Source: Micromonospora haikouensis (GTDB lineage: Bacteria > Actinomycetota > Actinomycetes > Mycobacteriales > Micromonosporaceae). Taken from it: a stretch of DNA of 60,128 nt. The notes under the pieces were generated by a model. The model worked only from the letters and a program-made list of their open reading frames with translations. It had not been told where the DNA came from and ran no database searches. The stretch is taken from contig NZ_FMCW01000038.1 in assembly GCF_900091595.1 (NCBI RefSeq), positions 1 through 60,128 on the forward strand, written 5' to 3'. Both the position numbers and the translations under genes were made by a program. Positions 1 to 8,575 of this stretch are shown piece after piece (within the stretch, counting starts at the first letter, position 1; each line of letters begins with the position of its first letter).

Positions 1-116
1 CACGTGTTACTCACCCGTTCGCCGCTCGAGTACCCCGAAGGGCCTTTCCGCTCGACTTGCATGTGTTAAGCACGCCGCCAGCGTTCGTCCTGAGCCAGGA
101 TCAAACTCTCCAACAA
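1..116 (-). rRNA. rrs: 16S rRNA, 5' end (partial, runs off the left edge)
   Basis: Read on the minus strand, this is the start of 16S rRNA. The universal AGAGTTTGATCCTGGCTCAG primer site lies at 109 down to 90, followed by the conserved GACGAACGCTGGCGGCGTGC stretch and AACACATGCAAGTCGAGCGG. The hypervariable helix that follows (GGAAAGGCCCTTCGGGG) is the Micromonospora type. The mature 5' end is placed at about 116 by counting back from the primer site at E. coli position 8. Only about 116 bases of the gene are inside the window. Confidence 0.97.
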
Positions 117-240
117 AAACCTGTTGAACAATCCATCCCGACAACAAAAAGTGTTGCCAAAGGAATCCCCACCAGACCGGCAAAGCCGACCCAGCGCGGG
201 GTATCAAACTACTTGGCACTGGCTTATCAAGCACCCTGTT

Positions 241-257
241 GAGTTCTCAAAGAACAA
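241..257 (-). promoter_or_regulatory. boxA-like antitermination/processing element in the rRNA leader
   Basis: Minus-strand TTGTTCTTTGAGAACTC lies about 125 bases upstream of the mature 16S end. Its core resembles boxA (TGCTCTTTAACA), and actinobacterial rRNA leaders carry such an element. Assignment is by sequence similarity and position only. Confidence 0.5.
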
Positions 258-349
258 CCACACACCATCCGAAACCCCCAAACCCGGGGGCCCCATCCGG
301 GGCATTCCGTTCATCCGCGCCCCCCGCTTTCGCGCTGGGCACTTTTACT

Positions 350-378
350 ACGTTACCTCACCGTCTCTGCCGTGTCAA
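350..378 (-). promoter_or_regulatory. Candidate rRNA promoter, proximal
   Basis: On the minus strand a perfect -35 TTGACA (378-373) is followed after exactly 17 bases by TAACGT (355-350). This places a start site about 225 bases upstream of mature 16S, with the boxA-like element inside the transcript. It is the best sigma-70-type promoter in the leader region. Confidence 0.6.
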
Positions 379-677
379 ACCGTGTGTCCCGGTCTGTCGT
401 GCTTCGTACGGATCCGGCCCCGCTGAGCGCGCGCAGCAGCGAACCACTGCTCGTGATCATCGGATTTGGCAGGCCGGCCGTCGTGGTCTCCCACGATCTC
501 GCCCGGTTCCCCGCCGGTCGTCAACCTTACCCGGTCGGTTTCGCCGCTCCAAATCCGCCCTGCGGCAGATCCGGTGGCCCCGCCCGGCTCGCCCCCGGAG
601 GGTCGAGCTGTGCTGTCCGGCGCTCCGGCCTCCCAGGACTTTCGCCCTGTTTCGTCCGTTCCGCGCTGGCAGAGAGA

Positions 678-707
678 AAGTTACGCGTCCCGGGGTTTCA
701 ACGTCAA
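678..707 (-). promoter_or_regulatory. Candidate rRNA promoter, distal
   Basis: Minus-strand TTGACG (707-702), an 18-base spacer, then TAACTT (683-678). Tandem promoters are normal for actinobacterial rRNA operons. Apart from these sites, 117-768 holds no credible gene; its reading frames lack ribosome sites and recognisable protein features. Confidence 0.45.
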
Positions 708-768
708 ATCGGGGGGTAGAGGCCCGCGTCACACCATTCGTGACCGAAGATACCCGCAGCTCAGCGGG

Positions 769-1017
769 TCAGCCCCGGCTGCGTGCGCCCCGCCAGCCCC
801 GTACGCCGAGGGCACCGACCGTAGTGCCGACCGCCAGCGACGCCGCGATCAACAGGGCGTGGATCCAGAGGAACCCGGTGGGCGCCCCCTCGCCCACGAC
901 GCCGCCGGCCCACGCGCGGGGGTCGTTCCAGATGGCGACGGCGAACCGGGGCCAGATCACCCACGTCCACACACCGACCCCGACGAGGAAGAGCGCCCAG
1001 CCGCGCGACAACACCAT
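769..1017 (-). CDS. Small integral membrane protein, SCO4848 family
   Basis: An 82-residue protein with two hydrophobic segments: about residues 5-23 (start MVLSRGWALFLVGVG, then a WVIWP turn) and about 48-70. The opening, the WxWVIWP motif and the two-helix layout match the actinobacterial SCO4848 membrane family, whose function is unknown. The ATG at 1017 is chosen because the family begins just before the first membrane helix; the open frame continues upstream without family resemblance. It sits between the rRNA promoters and trpS, transcribed in the same direction as the rRNA. Confidence 0.75.
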   Translation of the reverse strand: MVLSRGWALFLVGVGVWTWVIWPRFAVAIWNDPRAWAGGVVGEGAPTGFLWIHALLIAASLAVGTTVGALGVRGWRGARSRG

Positions 1018-1379
1018 GGTCCGCGAGTATGCCAGCGGACCTGCGACGCGTACCCCGTTTGCTCTGTGAGGGGCGCACGGACGGCGGCCCGGCGGTCTAT
1101 CGTGGAGGCGTGGTCCGGCCCTGCACCCTCGCGCCGGAGGCCGTCGACGGCCTCCCGGTGGGTGCCGCGCCGGTGCCGCCCGGCAGCTCCGGCGACGGCC
1201 GCGAGCGCATCCTGGACGTCCTGCGTGCCGGCGGACTGCGGTTCCGCGCCGGCGGGCGATGGCGCACCGGCTCCCTGATCTGACGAGCCGATCCACCCGA
1301 CCTCCGACGGGCCTTCGCCCGAGGTCGGTGCGCGCCCGCGCGCCTCCCACCGCTTCCACGGCACGAAAGGCACATCCCC
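1018..1379. other. Intergenic region upstream of trpS
   Basis: This 362-base gap separates the SCO4848-type gene from trpS, which diverge. An open plus-strand frame at 1029-1283 has no recognisable domain and no clear ribosome site, so it is not called. The only clear structure is the hairpin at 1297-1328. Confidence 0.5.
1297..1328 (+). promoter_or_regulatory. Hairpin upstream of trpS (possible attenuator or upstream terminator)
   Basis: CCGACCTC (1297-1304) pairs perfectly with GAGGTCGG (1321-1328). A 4-base bulge on the 5' side is followed by an inner GGGC/GCCC stem closed on a CTTC loop. No U-tract follows. It lies about 50 bases before the trpS start. Auxiliary trpS genes in Streptomyces are controlled by leader attenuation, but no run of Trp codons is visible just upstream, so the mechanism is open. 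Confidence 0.4.
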
Positions 1380-2438
1380 ATGTCCGTCGCACGGATGCTC
1401 ACCGGTGACCGCCCGACCGGGCGGCTGCACCTCGGCCACTACGTCGGCAGCATCGCCAACCGGGTGCGGCTGCACCAGCGTTACGAGAGCTTCTTCATCA
1501 TCGCCGACCTGCACATGCTGACCACCCGCAACACCCGCGAGGACATCGCCGCGGTGTCCCGCAACGCCCGGGAGATGGTCACGGACATCCTCGCCGCCGG
1601 CGTCGACCCGGCGCGGGCCACGTTCTACCTCCAGTCGGCCATCCCCGAGGTCGGCGACCTGAACACCCTGCTGCAGAACCTGGTGACCGTGCCCCGGCTG
1701 GAACGGGTGCCGTCGCTCAAGGACATGGCCCGGGCCGCCGGCAAGGAGGAGATGCCGTACGGGTTGCTCGGCTACCCCGTCCTCCAGGCCGCCGACATCC
1801 TCTGCGTGAAGGGGCAGGTGGTGCCCGTCGGAAAGGACAACGCGGCGCACGTCGAGGTGACCCGGGAGATCGCCCGCCGGTTCAACCACCTCTACGGGGA
1901 GGTCTTCCCCGTGCCGGAGACGATCGCCGCCGAGACGCCGTCGCTGGTCGGCACGGACGGCCGGCGGAAGATGAGCAAGAGCCTGGGCAACACGATCTCG
2001 CTCTCCGCCGACGCGGACACCGTCCGCCGGGCGGTCATGGGGATGTACACCGACCCGAACCGGGTGCGCGCGGACGTCCCGGGCACGGTGGAGGGGAACC
2101 CGGTGTTCGCGTACCACGACGTGTTCAACCCCGACCGGGCGCAGGTGGCGGACCTGAAGGAGCGGTACCGGGCCGGCCGGGTCGGCGACGTCGAGGTCAA
2201 GGAGCAACTCGCGGTGACGCTCAACCGCTTCCTCGACCCGATCCGGGAACGGCGGGCCCGGATCGAGGCCGACACCGGGCTGGTCGACCAGCTCATCGTC
2301 GACGGCACGGAGCGGACCCGGGCCGAGGTGCGGCGCACCCTGGTCGAGGTCCGTCGGGCGATGGGGCTGACGGGGGCGTACCAGCAGGTGCGGCGGCGGG
2401 CCGAGCGCGCCCGCCGGGCCGCGGGCGCCCGGACCTGA
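1380..2438 (+). CDS. trpS: Tryptophanyl-tRNA synthetase, GDRPTG/HLGH (auxiliary-like) type
   Basis: A class I aminoacyl-tRNA synthetase that charges tRNA-Trp in the cytoplasm. At 352 residues it has normal family length. The nucleotide-binding HIGH motif appears as HLGH (about residues 17-20) in a GDRPTGRLHLGHYVGS context, and KMSKS is intact at about 197-201 followed by LGN. The GDRPTG opening and KMSKSLGN resemble the second TrpRS class of Deinococcus and the indolmycin-resistant auxiliary enzymes of Streptomyces, rather than the common housekeeping FSGIQPSG form. Whether this is the only TrpRS in the genome cannot be seen here. Start: ATG with a GAAAGG site upstream. Confidence 0.93.
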   Translation: MSVARMLTGDRPTGRLHLGHYVGSIANRVRLHQRYESFFIIADLHMLTTRNTREDIAAVSRNAREMVTDILAAGVDPARATFYLQSAIPEVGDLNTLLQNLVTVPRLERVPSLKDMARAAGKEEMPYGLLGYPVLQAADILCVKGQVVPVGKDNAAHVEVTREIARRFNHLYGEVFPVPETIAAETPSLVGTDGRRKMSKSLGNTISLSADADTVRRAVMGMYTDPNRVRADVPGTVEGNPVFAYHDVFNPDRAQVADLKERYRAGRVGDVEVKEQLAVTLNRFLDPIRERRARIEADTGLVDQLIVDGTERTRAEVRRTLVEVRRAMGLTGAYQQVRRRAERARRAAGART

Positions 2439-2444
2439 CCCATC

Positions 2445-2471
2445 GGGTACGCCGGAAGCCGCGGCGAACCC
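2445..2471. terminator. Bidirectional terminator hairpin between trpS and the convergent gene
   Basis: GGGTACGCCG (2445-2454) pairs with CGGCGAACCC (2462-2471) with one mismatch and a 7-base loop. It fills the 38-base gap between two converging genes, where a shared terminator is expected. No T-run is present, as is common in high-GC actinobacteria. Confidence 0.55.
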
Positions 2472-2476
2472 TGGCG

Positions 2477-3778
2477 TCAGTCCTCCGGGGCCGGGTTGTC
2501 CCGGAGGATGCCGTTGAGGTAGAGCGACTCGCGGCAGGTGGTGGCGCGGGGGGCGTTGGCCGGGGTGCCGGGGCGGCGGCAGACCACCGTGAGGGTCACC
2601 CGGCCCCGGGCGGGAACGCGGATCGGGGTGACCGAGTGGTAGTCCTGGTTGCGGAAGTTCTCCAGGGCGTAGGTGACCACCCGCACCTGGTTCGCGGTGA
2701 CCGTCAGCGTGCCCTCGTCGCCCTGCACGTTGTCGACCAGGAAGTCGGTGAGCAGGAACGTCTTGCCCGCCGGGACGGTGTAGCTGCGCTCCGCCGACCC
2801 GTTGGGGCTGGTGCGGAAGGTGATGGCGACGGAGAACTGCTCGCCGCCGAGGCCACCGGCGGGGCCGCCCACCCCGCTGCCGTCGGTGCTGCCGTCGCCG
2901 GGGGTCCCGCCGCCTGGGGGGCCGGCACCGGGCGGGGTGGTCGTCGGGGCCGGATTCGGCGCGGCGCTGGGCACCGGCTCGCCCCGCGCGACCTGCCGGG
3001 CCTGCTCCGCCTCCACCGCCTCCCGGGCGGCGGTCTCCACCTGCGGGCGCAGCAGCCCGAACCAGAGGGCCAGCAGCGCCAGGAGCAGCGCGAGCAGGGC
3101 CGCCAGCAGCTTCAGCAGCCCGGCCGAGATGATCGGGCGCTGGACGAAGACGGCGTCGAGGCCACGGGCCCGGCCGTCCGAGGTGCGCAGCTCGACGGCG
3201 AACGGGTACTCCTTCGGCGCGCCCCACCAGAGCAGCCGGCGGGCGCGTACCCGGAGGGGGGTCTCGGCGCGGGTGCCGTTGGGCACGGTGACCGGCTCGG
3301 GGGGCAGCGCGAACGTCACCTGGTCGGTGCCCTCGGCGGCGGCGAGGCCGACCTGCTCGGTCACGTTGCCGAGGTTGTCGGTGTCGATGCGGTAGCGGGC
3401 CCCGCGCAGCCCGCTGCGCGACGGCGGCTGCACCTGCGCGGCCAGCTCCGAGAACGGCTCGACGGTGAGGACGCCCTCCTCCACGACCGCCGAGTCGGGG
3501 TATTCGGCGGGGACCACGCGGACGCCGAAGGGCCGGTCGCCGGCGTCCACCCGGGCGGAGCGGGGCGGGCGGAAGGTGACCGTGACGGTGTCCGAGCCCG
3601 CCGGGTAGAGGTTGAGGGTGGGCGGCTGCACGGTCACCCACTCGCCCGGCACACCGAGGATCTCGAACCGGTACGCCTCGACCGTGTCGCCGGCGTTCCG
3701 CACGGTGACCGGGACCTCGACCTCGCCGCCGGGGGCGACGCTCACGGAGGTGCTGGCCAGATTCGCCGATGCGCGCAT
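2477..3778 (-). CDS. CIS-associated membrane protein with Ig-like domains
   Basis: A 433-residue protein of the kind often labelled 'hydrolytic protein' in Streptomyces CIS loci; no catalytic motif is visible. Residues 10-110 and about 110-210 look like two Ig-like beta-sandwich domains (SVAPGGEVEVPVTVRNAGDT is typical of COG1470-like repeats). A strong membrane helix (219-243) follows, then an Ala/Glu-rich stretch, a Gly/Pro linker (about 260-320) and a C-terminal beta-rich region. There is no N-terminal signal peptide, so topology is uncertain. The ATG at 3778 is chosen where Ig-domain homology begins; the frame runs further upstream. It is transcribed away from the LuxR gene at 3946 and probably belongs to the CIS locus. 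Confidence 0.8.
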   Translation of the reverse strand: MRASANLASTSVSVAPGGEVEVPVTVRNAGDTVEAYRFEILGVPGEWVTVQPPTLNLYPAGSDTVTVTFRPPRSARVDAGDRPFGVRVVPAEYPDSAVVEEGVLTVEPFSELAAQVQPPSRSGLRGARYRIDTDNLGNVTEQVGLAAAEGTDQVTFALPPEPVTVPNGTRAETPLRVRARRLLWWGAPKEYPFAVELRTSDGRARGLDAVFVQRPIISAGLLKLLAALLALLLALLALWFGLLRPQVETAAREAVEAEQARQVARGEPVPSAAPNPAPTTTPPGAGPPGGGTPGDGSTDGSGVGGPAGGLGGEQFSVAITFRTSPNGSAERSYTVPAGKTFLLTDFLVDNVQGDEGTLTVTANQVRVVTYALENFRNQDYHSVTPIRVPARGRVTLTVVCRRPGTPANAPRATTCRESLYLNGILRDNPAPED

Positions 3779-3831
3779 CTGCTGGAGCGTAGGAGCGCTT
3801 CTGTGGCCTGTCAGGGGCCATCGGGGTACGA

Positions 3832-3857
3832 CGGCGGGCAGAGGTCGCTGCCCGCCG
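3832..3857. promoter_or_regulatory. Perfect 10-bp inverted repeat in a divergent promoter region
   Basis: CGGCGGGCAG (3832-3841) and CTGCCCGCCG (3848-3857) are exact inverted repeats with a 6-base spacer. They lie midway between the start of the Ig-like membrane protein and the LuxR regulator. This could be an operator shared by both genes or an RNA hairpin in one leader. Confidence 0.45.
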
Positions 3858-3945
3858 GGCGACGTTAAGTACACGCAAAGACATCGCGCCCATACTCGCC
3901 GTGCCGTCGGCGCGCCGGCCGTCGGCACGGGGAGAGGAGGCGAGG

Positions 3946-4566
3946 ATGCAGCGGATACCGGTCTACGTGCACGCGACGGATCCGATCTCGTGGACGGGCG
4001 TGACGGGGCAGCTCACGGGTCGTTCGGAGGTCAGGGTCCTGGCCCAGGCGGACGCCGCCGACGCGGCGGTCACCCTGGTCGTCGTGGACAGCCTGACCCC
4101 GCCGGTGGTGCAGGCCCTGCGGCGGCTGCGCCGGGAGCAGAACCGGCTGGTGCTGGTGCCGGCCACCATCGACGACGCCCAGCTGTCGGCCGCCGTCGAG
4201 TGCGGGGTGGTGGGGGTGGTACGCCGCAGCGAGGCGTCCGCCGGCCGCCTGGTCGAGGTGATCCTGTCGGCGGCGCGGGGCGAGGGGAGCGTCCCCGCCG
4301 ACCTGCTCGGTCGGCTGCTGAACCAGATGCGCCGGCTCCAGCGGGAGGTGCTCGACCCGCGCGGGTTGAGCCTGGGCGGGCTGAGTTCGCGGGAGGTGGA
4401 CGTGCTGCGGCTCGTCGCCGACGGGTTCGAGACGCGGGAGATCGCGGTGAAGCTGTCGTATTCGGAGCGGACGGTGAAGAACGTGGTGCACGGCATGACG
4501 ACCCGGCTGCACCTGCGCAACCGGGCGCACGCGGTGGCGTACGCGCTGCGGCACGACCTGATCTGA
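3946..4566 (+). CDS. LuxR-type transcriptional regulator of the CIS locus
   Basis: A 206-residue regulator. The N-terminal ~125 residues resemble a degenerate response-regulator receiver (VVVDSLTPP strand, no clear phosphorylatable aspartate pocket). The C-terminal LuxR/GerE helix-turn-helix spans about 140-200 and contains LSSREVDVLRLVADGFETRE and the recognition segment SERTVKNVVHGM. The ATG at 3946 is preceded by a strong GGAGAGGAGG site; an upstream GTG in the same frame is less likely. A LuxR gene at this end is typical of Streptomyces CIS loci, so it probably controls the tail genes, but the target is inferred. Confidence 0.88.
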   Translation: MQRIPVYVHATDPISWTGVTGQLTGRSEVRVLAQADAADAAVTLVVVDSLTPPVVQALRRLRREQNRLVLVPATIDDAQLSAAVECGVVGVVRRSEASAGRLVEVILSAARGEGSVPADLLGRLLNQMRRLQREVLDPRGLSLGGLSSREVDVLRLVADGFETREIAVKLSYSERTVKNVVHGMTTRLHLRNRAHAVAYALRHDLI

Positions 4567-4770
4567 CCGGCCGGATCCGGGCCGCACCGGCGGGCCGGCC
4601 GGGCGGGGACCGGGGTCGCCGGTACGGGCGGGCGTTGCCCGTACCGGCGGCGGTTCTGCCCCGGTCCCTGGCCGCCGGTCCCTGTGCCGGCCGGTGGCGG
4701 GCGGCCACGATGGCCCTCTGGGCCGTGCGCGACGTGGCCGCCCGCCCGCCGTCTCCCGTCGAGGTGCCGA

Positions 4771-7700
4771 TTGCGTCCCACCCGAAGGTCTCCCCTCGTC
4801 GCCGCCGCGACGGCGGTCGCCGCGTTGCTGGGCGCGTGGGCGCTGGGCGTCCCGCCCGACCGGGCGTCGTACGCCGAGCCGGCCGACCCGCCGCCGGTCA
4901 CCGACCTGCGGGTGGCCTACCTGGGCACCGGGCACCGCAGCATCGGCGTGGTCTCCGGCACCGGGGCGGAGGCGACCGCGCCGCCGCTGTTCGGCGGCGG
5001 CCCGGCGCACTTCGACGACGAGGTGTCCGCCACGGGGGACGTGGTCGTCTGGGTCAGCCGGCGCGGGTCGGAGCTGGCCCAGCTCTGGGTGCGCCGTGGC
5101 TCGGGGGAGCCGACCTGCCTGGTGGACGACCCGGTGCAGGTCGCCGGGGCGCCGGCGGTGTCGCCGGACGGCACCCGGGTCGCCTTCGAGCAGACCCGGG
5201 AGGGCGTGGGGAGCTGGCACGACGTCTTCGTGGTCGGCGTCGACGGCACCGGGCTGCGGCAGGTCACCGACGGCACCAACGACAACCGCCGGCCCACCTG
5301 GTCACCCGACGGCACGACGCTGGCGTTCGAGCGGCGCGACGACGCGGGCGTGCCGCAGGTGCACCGGATGCCGGTCGACGGCGGGCCGGTGACCGCGCTG
5401 ACCGCCCGGCCGGAGGGGGCCGGGGAGCCCGCGTGGGATCCGGATCCGGCGCACGACCGGATCGCGTACACGGCCGCGCCGCAGGACCCGGACGCCCGGC
5501 AGATCCACCTGATCAACACCGTCGGGGGCGACGACCGGCTGCTGCTCGCCCCGTCGTGGGACAGCCACCAGCCGAGCTGGTCGCCGGACGGGACGACCCT
5601 GGCGTTCCTGAGCCGGACCACCGACGACGGCACGCGGGGGGCGGCCGACCTGGTCTACACGGGGGTGCCGCGCCCCGACTGGTGCCCGTGCGAGGCGGTG
5701 CTGCGCCTCGCCGAGGACCGCCTCGTCGGCCACCCCGCCTGGTATGTCCCGCCAGGTGCCGGCACGCCGGTGCTGGTGGTCAGCCGGACCACCGCACCGG
5801 ACCAGTACACGGTGACGTTGCAGGACGTCCGTCCCGACGCCACCGACCCCCGTGACCTGGGGCTGACCGTGCTGCGGGAGGACCCGGGGGCGGCGACGGA
5901 TCCGGACCTGCTGTGGCGGCCCGTCGACGGCGACCCGTGGACGGCCCGCCCCGACTACTCGCCGGACGGCAGGCGGATCGTGGTGAACCGGTTCGAGACC
6001 GTGGGCGGCAACCGGGTGTCCCGCCTCTGGGTGGTCGACGCCGACGGCGGCAATCCCCGGTTGCTTCCCCTCGCCGGTCGCGGGGACGCCGACGTCGAGA
6101 CCGACCCGGCGTGGTCGCCGGACGGCACCCGCGTCGCGTACGCGCTGGCCGGGCCGGGCGGGCCCAGCCGGGTGGTGGTGGCGGACGTGACCACCGGGCA
6201 GCGCGTGCTCACCGTGCCGTCGGGCGGCGACCCGGGCCGCTCCGACAGCCAGCCGGCCTGGTCGCCGGACGGGTCGACGCTGGCCCTGGTGCGGGGCCAG
6301 CCGGACGGGGCGGCGGCCGACAGTCACGTGTGGACGGTCGACGCCCGCGACGGCAGCGGGCAGCGGGACCTGACCGCCATCGGCTGCCCCGGGTGCGTCG
6401 GGGCGGACTACGGCCCGAGCTTCTCCCCGGACGGCGGCCGGATCGCGTTCGGGCGGGGCCCCGACGGGCTGGTGGTCACCGGCACCGACGGCGACGACTG
6501 CCGGGTGCTGGCGCCGCAGACCCCCGGGGCGGGCTGCGCCGGCCCGCTGGTCGCCCCGCCGGACGGCCCGCACCGGCCCCGGGACGTCGCCTGGTCGCCG
6601 GACGGGCACCGGCTCGCCCTCAACTCGCGCCGGTACACCGACCCGGCCAGCCCCGAGTACGTCAAGACGTACGACTTCGACACCGCCGTCTTCGACGGGC
6701 TGACCTGGGAGTTCCCCGGCCGGCACCGGAAGCCGACCTGGCAGCGGTCGGTGGACCTGGCCACGGACGTGGCGGAGCCGCCCGCGCCGGTGCGGGTCGG
6801 CGAGCGGACGACGTTGACGCTGACGGTGACCGACCGGGGGCCGACCCCGGCGGCGAACGTCCGCCTCGACCTGCGGGTGCCCGACGGGGTCCGGGTCACC
6901 GCGCTGGAGCCGGAGGTGGGCTCCTGCCAGCTCGCCCCGCCGGGCTGCGACCTGGGGCCGATCGGGCTGGGCAACACGGTGCGGGTACGCGTGGAGCTGA
7001 CCGGGGTGACCGCCGGAACGTACCCGGTGGAGTGGACGGTCGGTGGTTGGACGGCCGACGCCCGGCCGTCGGACAACACGGCGTCGGTGCCGGTGACGGT
7101 CGTCCCGGTCCCCCCGCCGACGACCACCCCGCCCCCGGCCACCCCGACGCCGACCCCGACGGCCACGGCGACGCCGACGGGTCCGCCGCCCACCAGCCCA
7201 CCGGCGGCGGGCCTCGACATCACGGTCACGGTCGACCCCGTCCCGGCGTACGTGGGTGGGACGGTCACGGTGACCTACACGGTCCGCAACACCGGCGGCC
7301 GGCCGGCGACCGGAATCCGGATCACCCCCGCCCTGCCGGCGGGGGTGCCGGTGCGCAGCCGGCCGTCGGGGTGCTCCGCGACCTCCTGCCCGGTCCCCGA
7401 CCTCGCCCCGGGCGTCGGCCGGTCCCTGGAGTTCGTGCTGGCCCCGGGCGCGGCCACGTCGACGACGGTGCGCGGCACGGTGGCCGCCGACGGGGGTCTC
7501 GACGACACCGCCCAGGCGCCGTTCCGGGTGCTGCAGCCCCGGATCGTCGCCGTGCCGGCCATCGGGCCGCCCGGCTTCGTCACCTCGGTCCGGGGCACCG
7601 ACTTCCCGCCCGGCGTGCCGGTGCGGCTGGCCTGGGACGTCGGCCTGACCGCGGCGGCGAACCCGGCCGTGCCGGCGGCCGACGGCACCTTCGCCGCGCA

Positions 7701-7839
7701 GCTGCTGGTGGTGCCGCGCGACCAGCTCGGCCCCCGAAGGATCCTGGCCACCGGTGCGGGGTTCGGCACCGTCCGCACCGGCTTCCGGGTGATCCTGCCC
7801 GCCCAGCAGCCGCCCGGCCTGCTGTTCCGTGGCTGGTGA
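4771..7839 (+). CDS. Large PD40 beta-propeller protein of the CIS locus
   Basis: About 1022 residues. A short basic N-terminus and hydrophobic stretch (LVAAATAVAALLGAWALG) look like a signal peptide or anchor. Repeated TolB-like PD40 blades follow (SPDGTRVAF, SPDGTTLAF, SPDGRRIVV and others, about 40-640). Then come a DUF11/CARDB-type beta domain, a Pro/Thr linker (about 780-815) and further Ig-like repeats. It is probably exported and binds a surface ligand; no enzyme motif is seen. The TTG at 4771 fits the signal peptide and has GAGGTG upstream; a GTG at 4684 in the same frame is an alternative. Related proteins occur in Streptomyces CIS loci. It ends 13 bases before the DUF4255 gene. Confidence 0.8.
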   Translation: MRPTRRSPLVAAATAVAALLGAWALGVPPDRASYAEPADPPPVTDLRVAYLGTGHRSIGVVSGTGAEATAPPLFGGGPAHFDDEVSATGDVVVWVSRRGSELAQLWVRRGSGEPTCLVDDPVQVAGAPAVSPDGTRVAFEQTREGVGSWHDVFVVGVDGTGLRQVTDGTNDNRRPTWSPDGTTLAFERRDDAGVPQVHRMPVDGGPVTALTARPEGAGEPAWDPDPAHDRIAYTAAPQDPDARQIHLINTVGGDDRLLLAPSWDSHQPSWSPDGTTLAFLSRTTDDGTRGAADLVYTGVPRPDWCPCEAVLRLAEDRLVGHPAWYVPPGAGTPVLVVSRTTAPDQYTVTLQDVRPDATDPRDLGLTVLREDPGAATDPDLLWRPVDGDPWTARPDYSPDGRRIVVNRFETVGGNRVSRLWVVDADGGNPRLLPLAGRGDADVETDPAWSPDGTRVAYALAGPGGPSRVVVADVTTGQRVLTVPSGGDPGRSDSQPAWSPDGSTLALVRGQPDGAAADSHVWTVDARDGSGQRDLTAIGCPGCVGADYGPSFSPDGGRIAFGRGPDGLVVTGTDGDDCRVLAPQTPGAGCAGPLVAPPDGPHRPRDVAWSPDGHRLALNSRRYTDPASPEYVKTYDFDTAVFDGLTWEFPGRHRKPTWQRSVDLATDVAEPPAPVRVGERTTLTLTVTDRGPTPAANVRLDLRVPDGVRVTALEPEVGSCQLAPPGCDLGPIGLGNTVRVRVELTGVTAGTYPVEWTVGGWTADARPSDNTASVPVTVVPVPPPTTTPPPATPTPTPTATATPTGPPPTSPPAAGLDITVTVDPVPAYVGGTVTVTYTVRNTGGRPATGIRITPALPAGVPVRSRPSGCSATSCPVPDLAPGVGRSLEFVLAPGAATSTTVRGTVAADGGLDDTAQAPFRVLQPRIVAVPAIGPPGFVTSVRGTDFPPGVPVRLAWDVGLTAAANPAVPAADGTFAAQLLVVPRDQLGPRRILATGAGFGTVRTGFRVILPAQQPPGLLFRGW

Positions 7840-7852
7840 GGGGACGACGAGG

Positions 7853-8575
7853 ATGATCCACGAGGTGGACGAGGCGCTGCACGCGCTGCTGACCGAGGAG
7901 ATGCTCGCCGGCACCGACGTGCAGCTCGCCTTCGACGCGCCGACCCGGGAGTGGGAGGCCCGCCGCAACGCCCCCACGGTGAACCTGTTCCTCTACGACG
8001 TCCGGGAGGAGATGACCCACCGTCGGGAGGGCCGGGTCGAGGAGTACGACGCCGACGGCGCGGTCGTCGCCGAGCACCGCCCGCCCCGGTACTTCGCCCT
8101 GTCGTACCTGGTGACGGCGTGGACGGCACAGCCGCAGGACGAGCACCGGCTGCTGTCGGTGCTGCTGGCCGGGCTGGTCGTGCACGACGTGCTGCCGCCG
8201 TCCCGGCTCGTCGGCGGGCTGGCCGCGCTGGGGCTGACCGTGCCGATGAGCGTCGCGGTGCCGCCGTCGCGGGACCGGGGGCTCGCCGACATCTGGTCGG
8301 CCCTCGGCGGTTCGCTGAAGCCGTCGCTGGACCTGGTGGTGACCACGCCGATCGCGGCGTCCGCGACCTTCGCCGCCCAGCCCGTCACCGACGGGCTCCG
8401 GCTGCGCGCCGCCGACCGGGCCGAGCCCGTCGCGGGCGGGGAGACGCGGCGGTTGCGCCACCCCGAGCCGGTGGACGCCACGACCCCGATCGGCGTACGC
8501 CGGGCGCGGGGCACCGCAGCCGAGCGGCAGCGCCGGCAGGGCACGGGCGGGCCCATCCGGGGCGGCCGGCGGTGA
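7853..8575 (+). CDS. DUF4255 (Pvc16-like) CIS cap/terminator protein
   Basis: 240 residues. The N-terminal ~190 residues match the DUF4255/Pvc16 N-terminal domain: IHEVDEALHALL start, then PTVNLFLYDVREE, and the LSYLVTAWT segment. In PVC, Afp and Streptomyces systems this protein caps the tube and sheath at the end distal to the baseplate. The C-terminus is an Arg-rich tail of low complexity. The ATG at 7853 has a GACGAGG site. Its stop overlaps the GTG start of the ATPase by 4 bases (GTGA), so the two are translationally coupled. Confidence 0.9.
   Translation: MIHEVDEALHALLTEEMLAGTDVQLAFDAPTREWEARRNAPTVNLFLYDVREEMTHRREGRVEEYDADGAVVAEHRPPRYFALSYLVTAWTAQPQDEHRLLSVLLAGLVVHDVLPPSRLVGGLAALGLTVPMSVAVPPSRDRGLADIWSALGGSLKPSLDLVVTTPIAASATFAAQPVTDGLRLRAADRAEPVAGGETRRLRHPEPVDATTPIGVRRARGTAAERQRRQGTGGPIRGGRR

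Noticed and set aside
1029..1283. 84-residue plus-strand frame before trpS, considered as a leader peptide
   Set aside because: It has a single Trp codon, no convincing ribosome site and no family resemblance; attenuation-type leaders carry clustered Trp codons.
957..3893. 978-residue open frame on the minus strand
   Set aside because: Arg/Pro/Gly-rich translation antisense to trpS and out of frame with the Ig-like gene; typical of long chance frames in high-GC DNA.
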